Source of the DNA: an uncultured Faecalibacterium sp.
GTDB lineage: Bacteria; Bacillota; Clostridia; Oscillospirales; Ruminococcaceae
DNA length: 7,569 bases
Reading direction: 5' to 3'
Assembly: GCA_937917475.1 (NCBI GenBank)
Contig: CALDNF010000042.1
Location: forward strand, 1 to 7,569
Shown: in pieces, positions 1 to 5,825 of the stretch
How the letters are laid out: every line of letters begins with the position of its first letter
Position numbering within the stretch: position 1 is the first letter of the stretch
Translations under genes and position numbers: made by a program
Notes under the pieces: model-generated
Told to the model about the DNA's origin: nothing
Database searches by the model: none
The model's input: only the letters and a program-made list of their open reading frames with translations

Positions 1-4
1 CAAG

Positions 5-53
5 AAAAAGAGGCTGCTGCACTCGTTTTTTCCTTGTGCAACAGCCTCTTTTT
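5..53 (-). terminator. Rho-independent terminator of the LysR-type gene, possibly bidirectional
   Basis: Arms 5-22 and 36-53 form an 18-bp stem with a 13-base loop (23-35). There is a single non-Watson-Crick position (17 opposite 41). It becomes a G-U wobble in leftward RNA but a C-A mismatch in rightward RNA, so the leftward direction folds better. Leftward RNA ends in a U run (complement of 5-9), and rightward RNA also ends in six U (49-54). The regulator gene stops at 111, about 58 bases before the stem, so this is probably its terminator. It may also stop a rightward gene entering from outside the window. Confidence 0.85.
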
Positions 54-110
54 TGGATCCATGGGAAAAGTCAGGCTGCACTGGAATGGCGCAGACCACA
101 GACAAACCGG

Positions 111-1061
111 TTATAGATAGGGATGATAATAGCTGCTGATGGACTCGATAAATGCCTTCTGCGGCTTGGAAAGATAATTCCGGCTGGAAGACACCACATC
201 GAACTGACGAACAGCCAGCGGATGGTCTATCTTATAGTAGCGCATATCATCGTGGTCGTAGAGCACCATCCAGTCGCTGATGAAGGCTGCACCAAGGCCG
301 GAACAGACCAGATGATAGGCTGTTACAAGCTGTGACACCTGAAGCCGGATGATGGGGTCGATCTTGGCATCCTCAAACAATGCAACGGAGCGGCTGTACA
401 GGTTGTTGCCCTTGGTCAATAGGATAAACGGCACATCCGCAAAGGGAGCAAGCGAGGTGATGGCCGGACACTCCGGCATCAAATTGCGGCGGAACATAAT
501 GTCCCTTGCGGTCAATGCGTAATCCTTCAGGGTGTTGTTGATGGGATAAGAAGTCGGGACGGCAACCAGAACATTGTCCTTGAAAATGGGGGTCCGCCGA
601 AAATTGTCCTTTGGGTTCGGGATGCAGTTGAAGGTCAGGTCGATTTTATTTTCCCGCAGCATTTCGACCAGTTCGTTGGAACTGGCTTCCACCAACTCCA
701 GATGAACCCCCGGATATTGTCTTTGAAACGTTGTCAGCACCGGCGGCAGGATATAGGAATTCAGGTAATGCGTTCCGCCCAGCACAAGATTGCCTGTGTT
801 CAGATTGGAAAGGTCGTTCAGCTCCTTGGAAAGCTCCGACTCAAGGTGCATGATCTGCTGGACCTTTTCGATGTAGACTTTTCCGGCATCGGTCAGTTCC
901 AGCGGCTTTTTATCCCGGATGAATAACGGCATCCCGATCTCCGCTTCGACTTTCTGGATGGCGATGCTCAGAGCGGGCTGTGTTAAATAGAGAACCTGCG
1001 CTGCTTTGGAAAAGCTTCCGGATTGATAGACCTGATAGATATATTGCATTTCCTGCTTCAT
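111..1061 (-). CDS. LysR-type transcriptional regulator, probable activator of the divergent operon
   Basis: This is a 316-residue protein of standard LysR length. A winged helix-turn-helix fills roughly residues 1-62: the segment FSKAAQVLYLTQPALSIAIQ is the classic scanning and recognition-helix region, and a wing follows near FIRDKKPLELTDAG. An effector-binding domain of periplasmic-binding-protein type follows from about residue 88 (GNLVLGGTHYLNSYILPPVL) to near the C terminus. The start is chosen at the ATG at 1061 because AGGGTG (1073-1068) lies six bases upstream. The GTG at 1070, which adds three residues (319 aa), sits inside that ribosome site and has no spacing of its own. The gene is transcribed away from the uxaA-like operon and shares a short control region with it, the usual arrangement for a LysR regulator of the neighbouring catabolic genes with an inducer related to their substrate. 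The family is clear; the inducer and the regulon are inferred or unknown. Confidence 0.93.
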   Translation of the reverse strand: MKQEMQYIYQVYQSGSFSKAAQVLYLTQPALSIAIQKVEAEIGMPLFIRDKKPLELTDAGKVYIEKVQQIMHLESELSKELNDLSNLNTGNLVLGGTHYLNSYILPPVLTTFQRQYPGVHLELVEASSNELVEMLRENKIDLTFNCIPNPKDNFRRTPIFKDNVLVAVPTSYPINNTLKDYALTARDIMFRRNLMPECPAITSLAPFADVPFILLTKGNNLYSRSVALFEDAKIDPIIRLQVSQLVTAYHLVCSGLGAAFISDWMVLYDHDDMRYYKIDHPLAVRQFDVVSSSRNYLSKPQKAFIESISSYYHPYL

Positions 1062-1080
1062 AGTGTTCACCCTGCTGCAC

Positions 1081-1126
1081 TATAAAAATTGCTTATAGCT
1101 TTATAAAATCTATAAAATTGATTATA
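1081..1126. promoter_or_regulatory. Probable LysR-type operator cluster (TATAA/TTATA inverted repeats)
   Basis: Five copies of TATAA or its complement TTATA occur at 1081-1085, 1093-1097, 1102-1106, 1111-1115 and 1122-1126, roughly one helical turn apart. The best palindrome is 1093-1115: TTATAG and CTATAA arms flank an 11-base core that itself contains TTT/AAA, giving a 23-base near-perfect dyad. A second dyad, TATAA-N6-TTATA, lies at 1111-1126 and a third, TATAA-N7-TTATA, at 1081-1097. LysR-type proteins commonly bind AT-rich T-N11-A dyads between divergent genes. The position between the regulator and its presumed target supports the call, but no binding evidence is visible. Confidence 0.6.
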
Positions 1127-1146
1127 CAGCGCATTGGTGGTATTGT
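1118..1146 (+). promoter_or_regulatory. Rightward extended -10 promoter for the uxaA-like operon
   Basis: TTGATT (1118-1123) and TATTGT (1141-1146) are spaced by 17 bases, and a TG at 1138-1139 gives an extended -10. The predicted start is near 1153, leaving a leader of about 36 bases before the ATG at 1189. The -35 is imperfect and overlaps the repeat cluster just upstream, which fits a promoter that needs a LysR-type activator. The assignment is by motif only. Confidence 0.62.
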
Positions 1147-1149
1147 AAA
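1121..1149 (-). promoter_or_regulatory. Leftward sigma-A promoter for the LysR gene
   Basis: On the minus strand TTTACA (1149-1144, five of six matches to TTGACA) is followed after exactly 17 bases by a perfect TATAAT (1126-1121). Transcription would start near 1114, giving a leader of about 50 bases before the ATG at 1061. The promoter covers almost the same bases as the rightward promoter. Its start site lies at the edge of the 1093-1115 palindrome, which would allow autoregulation. Confidence 0.72.
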
Positions 1150-1188
1150 GTCACAAAGAGAGTACACCATGTCGAAAGGAGAAGGAAC

Positions 1189-1491
1189 ATGGAAATCAAC
1201 GCATTGCTCATGGATGAGAAAGACAATGTTGTGACTTGTGTGACAGAAGTTGCCGCCGGACAGGATGTTGTCTACCGCAAGGGACAGGAGTTCTGCACCG
1301 TGAAAGCAGAGGAGAACATCCCTTACTGCCACAAGGTCGCACTGGTCGATCTGAAGAAGGGCGACGAAGTCATCAAGTACGGCGAGAGCCTTGGTGTGAT
1401 GACCGAGGATGCCGCAAAGGGGCACTGGGTCTCCCACAACAATCTGGTCAGCGTCCCCCGTGACTATGACAGCGAAATGGTACAGGAATAA
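1189..1491 (+). CDS. UxaA-family dehydratase/lyase, small (SAF-domain) subunit
   Basis: This 100-residue protein matches the N-terminal SAF domain of altronate/galactarate dehydratases (UxaA, GarD) and the small subunit SuyA of (R)-sulfolactate sulfo-lyase. Visible family motifs are a DNVV segment at 12-15 (usual form DNVAVA), IPYCHKVALVDLKKGDEVIKYG at 44-65 (usual form GHKxAL...G..V.KYG..IG), and GHWVSHNNL at 78-86, where the family normally has a VHxHN. The partner catalytic subunit follows after 13 bases, so the two form a split version of an enzyme that is a single chain of about 500 residues in UxaA. AAGGAG (1176-1181) lies seven bases before the ATG. The family as a whole eliminates water or sulfite from 2,3-substituted acids. 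The substrate here is unknown, and the altered VHxHN motif argues against simply copying a UxaA or SuyA name. Confidence 0.85.
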   Translation: MEINALLMDEKDNVVTCVTEVAAGQDVVYRKGQEFCTVKAEENIPYCHKVALVDLKKGDEVIKYGESLGVMTEDAAKGHWVSHNNLVSVPRDYDSEMVQE

Positions 1492-1504
1492 GGAGGAATC
1501 GGAG

Positions 1505-2665
1505 ATGCAATTCTGGGGTTATAAACGCAAAGAAGGCCGTGCAGGTATCCGCAACCATGTCCTGATCCTTCCTACCTGTGCCTGCGGCAGTGAGAGCTGC
1601 CGTATCGTGGCAAGTCAGGTGCGGGGCGCAGTCAATATCGTGTTCAACACCGGCTGCTCCGATGTTGCGGCCAACACTGCGATGTCGCAGAAAGTCCTGA
1701 CCGGTTTTGCCTGCAACCCGAACGTCTACGGTATTGTGATCATCGGTCTGGGCTGTGAGACGGTCCCCCACGCAAAACTGCGTGAGAAGATTCAGGCCAT
1801 GACCAGCAAGCCGGTCGTTTCCTTCGGGATTCAGGAAGAGGGCGGCACCCTCAAGACCATCGAGAAGGCCGTTCGTGCCGCAAGCAAGATGGCAGCTGAG
1901 GCCGCCATGCAGCCGAAAGAGCTGTGCGACATCTCCGAGCTGATGCTGGGCATCGAGTGCGGCGGTTCGGATGCAACTTCCGGCATTGCCAGCAACCCGG
2001 CTGTCGGTGAGCTGAGCGACCTGCTGGTCGATCTGGGCGCAACCACCATGATGAGCGAGTCCATCGAGTGGATCGGCGGCGAGCATCTGCTTGCAAAGCG
2101 TGCAGCAACTCCGGCCATCCACAACCAGATCATTCAGGTCTGCAAGGATTATGAAGCTCATCTGAAAGCCGCTGGTCAGGACTGCCGTGCCGGTCAGCCC
2201 ACCCCCGGCAACAAGGCAGGCGGCCTGTCCACTCTGGATGAGAAGAGCCTTGGCTGCATCCGCAAGGGCGGCACCCGTCCCATTGTGGAAGTTCTGGAAC
2301 AGGCAGTTCCTCCCACGAAGCGTGGCGCAGTCGTCATGGATACTGCCGGCTATGACATTTCTTCTGTCACCTCGATGGTCGCCGCAGGCTGCAACGCAGT
2401 CATCTTCACCACCGGCCGGGGCACCTGCACCGGCAATGCCATCGTTCCCGTCCTGAAGGTCACGGCAAATGCCCGTACGTATCAGCACATGGAGGACAAC
2501 ATGGATGTTGACCTCAGCCCCATTGTGCGTGGCGAAAAGACCTATCAGGAGATGGGCGCAGAGATGCTGAACAACATTCAGGACATCTGCAACGGCAAGA
2601 TGACTAAGGCAGAGGCATTCGGCTTCTCGGATATTGCAGTCGATCACGTCTGCCGGTTCGTGTAA
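1505..2665 (+). CDS. UxaA-family dehydratase/lyase, large catalytic subunit
   Basis: This 386-residue protein matches the C-terminal catalytic region of UxaA/GarD and the large subunit SuyB. Family motifs appear in order: GYKRKEGRAGIRN (5-17), the cysteine-bearing PTCAC (23-27), NTGC (48-51), NPNVYGIVIIGLGCE (71-85), ECGGSDATSGIASNPAVG (151-168), a Glu-rich stretch SESIEWIGGEHLL (184-196), KSLGCIRKGG (247-256), MDTAGYDISSVTS (278-290) and FTTGRG (301-306). Characterised relatives are metal-dependent (Fe2+ or Mn2+) hydro-lyases on sugar acids, or a sulfite lyase. The start is the ATG at 1505, eight bases after AGGAGG (1491-1496), which overlaps the stop of the small-subunit gene. The reading frame stays open 96 bases further upstream to an ATG at 1409, but that would overlap the small subunit and has no ribosome site. 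Whether the reaction is dehydration or another elimination cannot be read from the sequence. Confidence 0.9.
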   Translation: MQFWGYKRKEGRAGIRNHVLILPTCACGSESCRIVASQVRGAVNIVFNTGCSDVAANTAMSQKVLTGFACNPNVYGIVIIGLGCETVPHAKLREKIQAMTSKPVVSFGIQEEGGTLKTIEKAVRAASKMAAEAAMQPKELCDISELMLGIECGGSDATSGIASNPAVGELSDLLVDLGATTMMSESIEWIGGEHLLAKRAATPAIHNQIIQVCKDYEAHLKAAGQDCRAGQPTPGNKAGGLSTLDEKSLGCIRKGGTRPIVEVLEQAVPPTKRGAVVMDTAGYDISSVTSMVAAGCNAVIFTTGRGTCTGNAIVPVLKVTANARTYQHMEDNMDVDLSPIVRGEKTYQEMGAEMLNNIQDICNGKMTKAEAFGFSDIAVDHVCRFV

Positions 2666-2691
2666 TTGCGTCAACTGCGGGAGGATTACAA

Positions 2692-4422
2692 ATGGAAATC
2701 AAACAATTCCCGGAAAAGATGGGAGACCTTCCCATTGATTTTTCTGATCCCAAGCGCACACTGATTTCCGGTCTCTTTCAGGAGACTGCAAAGGTCGGCG
2801 GACAGCCTCGCAAATTTCTGACCTATATTCCGGAAAATCTGGATTACTGCCAGCCCTGTCTGGTCGTTGCGATCCCTTCCGGTGAGAAGCCGGAGAAATA
2901 TCTGGAAACTTCCGGTCTGAAAGCTTTTGCAGAGGACAAAAAGCTGTTCCTGCATTTGGCAACGCCGGAAACTGCATGGAACGTGGACGGCAGCGATGCC
3001 GATTATCTGAACGCCATTTACGTTGCGATTCAGGCACGTGATTTCTATATCACGATGCAGGATAATATCTATCTCTGCGGCATCGGGGATGGCAGCTTTG
3101 CCGCACATCAGGCAGCACGCCGGATGGCAAGCGAGTGGAGCGGACTGATGACGTTCGGCGACCTGAACGGTGATCTGAACGCAGAACATACCGCTCTGCG
3201 TGGCGAGTCCGATCAGGGTGAAGTAGAGCTGAAAGTCATGGGCATGGCGGCACAGCTCCCGGTCTGGATGAGCATGACTGCTAAAACCGCAGACAATGTT
3301 GCTGCTGTTGACTTCTGGAAAGAGCAGGATCACGTTATCGGTGCACCGCTGTCTGGTGAGGGCGCAGATGAGATCTGGATGCCGACACCGGTGCGGGTCC
3401 TGAGTGAAGTCAACGAGGAGCAGATCGCACAGGTTCGTCTGGCTGTTCGTGAAGAGCCGTTCACGAAGGAGCAGCTGGAAGCTGCATGGGGCTATATCAG
3501 CCTTGCACGCCGCCACAGAGGCCCCGGCAAGAAGCAGCTGCGTTATTTCAAGGACCCGATCGCCTGTGGTGCAGAAAAGAAGACTATGGAAGTTGACGGT
3601 ATGACACGCATCTGGTACGAGTATGTACCGAAGAGCTGCACTCCGGATCAGAAATGGCCGCTGGTCGTTGTGTTCCATGGACGTGGCGGTACGGCTGAGA
3701 CATTCTTTGATTTGAGCTGTGTTTCCACCGTTGCAGAGGAACGTCACTTTATTGCGGTTGTTCCCGAAGCAGGGGTCTATCAGCAGAAGCCGAACGGTCT
3801 GCGCAATGTCCTGCTCTGGTGCGGCATCTATCAGGATACGCCGGTGGATGATGTGAAATTTATCCGGGAACTGGTGGAAGATGTAGAGAGCCGTCATTCG
3901 GTGGACGAGGGCCGTGTCTATGCAATGGGTCAGTCCAGCGGCGGCATGATGAGCGACCTGCTGGCTTATACCGCTGGCGACATTTTTGCTGCGGTTGCTC
4001 CTTGGTCTGCACTGCGCTGCCCCAGCAAGATGTATCGTGAGTGGCCTGCCTGCGAGCAGCACGTTCCTACCATGATGATCTACGGAGATCAGGACTTCCT
4101 TACCGCTGGTCACGGAGAAGACCCTGTTCTGCCCTTCTGCCTCTCGGATGAGCTGCGTGCAACTCTGATGGAGAAGCTGGAAAAGTATCATCTGGACCCG
4201 GCCAATGTGGAGACTTGGAAAACAGAGCCAATCACATGGTATGCTTTCCCGGACAAACAGGGTGTGCCGATGGTCGTGATCGGACGTGTGGACAATATGG
4301 TTCACGCAAACTACCCGGAAGAGAGCTGGATCAGCTATGACCAGTTCCTCAGCCAGTTCCATCGCAGTGAAGACGGCACGCTGTATTACCGTAGCCGTCC
4401 CGTCAATGAAGCAGACGTCTAA
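2692..4422 (+). CDS. Cytoplasmic tandem alpha/beta-hydrolase (PHB-depolymerase/feruloyl-esterase-like), N-terminal copy apparently inactive
   Basis: This is a 576-residue protein with no signal peptide. The C-terminal half (about 300-560) is an esterase of the PHB-depolymerase/LpqC/CE1-like group: PLVVVFHGRGG (323-333) supplies the oxyanion His-Gly (H329-G330), MGQSSGG (412-418) is the GxSxG elbow with nucleophile Ser415, YGDQD (464-468) offers the acid (likely Asp468), and MVHANYPE (536-543) the catalytic His538. The N-terminal half (about 35-165) repeats the same order of elements: a strand LVVA (57-60) followed by PSG where HG would be, and LCGIGDGSFAAHQ (128-140), where Gly132 sits at the nucleophile position. 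It therefore looks like a second, degenerate copy. GGAGG (2680-2684) lies seven bases before the ATG. The gene sits between the dehydratase pair and the permease, so the likely role is cleaving an imported ester or lactone inside the cell. The substrate is unknown, and PHB itself is unlikely given the context. Confidence 0.83.
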   Translation: MEIKQFPEKMGDLPIDFSDPKRTLISGLFQETAKVGGQPRKFLTYIPENLDYCQPCLVVAIPSGEKPEKYLETSGLKAFAEDKKLFLHLATPETAWNVDGSDADYLNAIYVAIQARDFYITMQDNIYLCGIGDGSFAAHQAARRMASEWSGLMTFGDLNGDLNAEHTALRGESDQGEVELKVMGMAAQLPVWMSMTAKTADNVAAVDFWKEQDHVIGAPLSGEGADEIWMPTPVRVLSEVNEEQIAQVRLAVREEPFTKEQLEAAWGYISLARRHRGPGKKQLRYFKDPIACGAEKKTMEVDGMTRIWYEYVPKSCTPDQKWPLVVVFHGRGGTAETFFDLSCVSTVAEERHFIAVVPEAGVYQQKPNGLRNVLLWCGIYQDTPVDDVKFIRELVEDVESRHSVDEGRVYAMGQSSGGMMSDLLAYTAGDIFAAVAPWSALRCPSKMYREWPACEQHVPTMMIYGDQDFLTAGHGEDPVLPFCLSDELRATLMEKLEKYHLDPANVETWKTEPITWYAFPDKQGVPMVVIGRVDNMVHANYPEESWISYDQFLSQFHRSEDGTLYYRSRPVNEADV

Positions 4423-4446
4423 AACGTTCGAGTGGAGGAATAACAA

Positions 4447-5772
4447 ATGACGACTCAAATGATCATTTGCTTTGCAATCAGTGTCATCGTGATTGCAGGT
4501 TATATCTGGAATAAGCTCTCCGTCGGTACCGTGGGTTGTATCGGCATCATTCTCTTCCTGCTGACTGGCTGTATTGGCCCCAAAGATATTCTGGGCAATA
4601 TCGGCAACGCAAACCTCGTGATGATCACCAGTATGTTTGTCATCTCGGAAGGCTTTAAGCGCACCAAAGCCATCCATCTGGTAGCAAGCACCGTCAAGAA
4701 GGTCTCCAAGGGCAGCATGGTGATGGTCATGCTGGGCTTTACGCTGGCCACCGTTATGGCTGCTACCTTTACCGGAAGCGCAGTTGCAGCATTCTGCATC
4801 GTGGCTCCCATCGTCACCGCTACCTGTGAAGAAATGAACATCAGCGTCAGCAAGACCATTTTCAGTGTCGGCCTTGTCAGTATCGCAGCCTGTGCAATCA
4901 TCCCGGTCGGCGGTTCTCTGGCAATGCTGGCAGAGCTGAACGGCTACATTGCAGCGAACGGTTACGAGCAGTATACCATGGAAGCAATGGACCTGTTCAA
5001 GGGCCGTGGCATGAGCCTGCTGGTCCTGATGCTCTACACCACATTTGTTGGTTTCCGTTTTGCCCCTGAAAAGCCTGTCGTTGCAAGCAAGGACAGCTCT
5101 GAACTGTCCAAGCGTGTTGTACATCATGAGCCGCTGAAACAGCCTCAGGAGATCTCCGCAATCGTGATTTTCTGCCTCGTTTCTCTCTGCCTGATCTTCA
5201 ATACTCCGCTGAACAATGCACTGGCAGCCATCGGCGGCCCGAATCTGGCTGCTTGGGAGATCTCCTTCATCGGTGCGGTCGCAACGGTTGCTACCGGCGT
5301 TCTGTCCTCGAAGGAAGCCTGCGCTTCCATGCCGATCGACCTGACTCTGATGGTCGCCGGTGGTCTGTGCATGGGCTCTGCTCTGGCAAATACCGGTGCA
5401 GGCGACCTGATCGGCAATGCCATCGCAAATACGGCATCCAACCTCGGCAATCCCTATCTCATTGGCGCACTGTTCTATCTGATCCCCTTCTTCCTGACCC
5501 AGATCATGCAGAACCGTACTGTTATGGCGATCTTTGCTCCCATCGCAATTCTGGCCTGCAAGAGCATGGGCGCAGACTGCACCGGCCCTCTGCTGCTGGT
5601 TGCCTCTGCCTGCTGCACTGCTTTCATGACCCCGATGGCAACGCCTACCGTTCCTATGGTTATGGGTATCGGCGGCTATGATATGAAGAGCAATATCAAG
5701 CAGTCTATCCTGCCTGCAATTCTGCTGTCCGTTGCCAATATCCTCTGGGTCATGACGATCTATCCGCTCTGA
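4447..5772 (+). CDS. SLC13/IT-superfamily permease, probable organic-acid importer
   Basis: This 441-residue integral membrane protein has about ten to twelve hydrophobic segments covering most of its length. The main polar stretch is at about 205-236, between the two halves. It shows the two-fold layout of the ion-transporter superfamily (SLC13/DASS, CitM, ArsB/NhaD): a re-entrant-hairpin-like segment TFTGSAVAAFCIVAPI (107-122) in the first half, and QNRTVMAIFAPIAI (355-368) plus FMTPMATPTVPMVMGIGGY (393-411) in the second. The last corresponds to the usual PxGTPxN...GGY signature, with Val402 where Asn is common. The Ser-Asn-Thr clamps that bind sodium and carboxylate in characterised dicarboxylate carriers are not recognisable. 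GGAGG (4434-4438) lies eight bases before the ATG, and the gap after the hydrolase gene is 24 bases. Being in this operon it probably carries the substrate acid or ester; the ion coupling is unknown. Confidence 0.85.
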   Translation: MTTQMIICFAISVIVIAGYIWNKLSVGTVGCIGIILFLLTGCIGPKDILGNIGNANLVMITSMFVISEGFKRTKAIHLVASTVKKVSKGSMVMVMLGFTLATVMAATFTGSAVAAFCIVAPIVTATCEEMNISVSKTIFSVGLVSIAACAIIPVGGSLAMLAELNGYIAANGYEQYTMEAMDLFKGRGMSLLVLMLYTTFVGFRFAPEKPVVASKDSSELSKRVVHHEPLKQPQEISAIVIFCLVSLCLIFNTPLNNALAAIGGPNLAAWEISFIGAVATVATGVLSSKEACASMPIDLTLMVAGGLCMGSALANTGAGDLIGNAIANTASNLGNPYLIGALFYLIPFFLTQIMQNRTVMAIFAPIAILACKSMGADCTGPLLLVASACCTAFMTPMATPTVPMVMGIGGYDMKSNIKQSILPAILLSVANILWVMTIYPL

Positions 5773-5825
5773 TACGAAAATTTGGAAGTATAAATAAACC
5801 ATCTGGGAGGCACATTACATTAACT

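Noticed and set aside
1062..1070. GTG start for the LysR gene at 1070
   Set aside because: The GTG is part of the AGGGTG ribosome site that serves the ATG at 1061. It remains possible but is less likely.
1409..1504. Upstream extension of the large lyase subunit by 32 residues
   Set aside because: It would overlap the small subunit, has no ribosome site, and gives a sequence unlike the family N terminus. The ATG at 1505 has AGGAGG at good spacing.
1448..2674. 408-codon open frame on the minus strand opposite the large lyase subunit
   Set aside because: It has the same codon-aligned shadow effect, no family resemblance, and lies opposite a strongly conserved protein.
5145..5681. Other-frame open frames inside the permease gene on both strands
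   Set aside because: They are low-complexity shadows of a GC-rich coding region, with no ribosome sites or family motifs.
2686..5802. 1,038-codon open frame on the minus strand
   Set aside because: It is codon-aligned with the hydrolase and permease genes and exists because they lack TTA, CTA and TCA codons. Its translation is rich in His, Cys, Asp and Gln with no recognisable domain, while the plus strand codes for clear families with ribosome sites.
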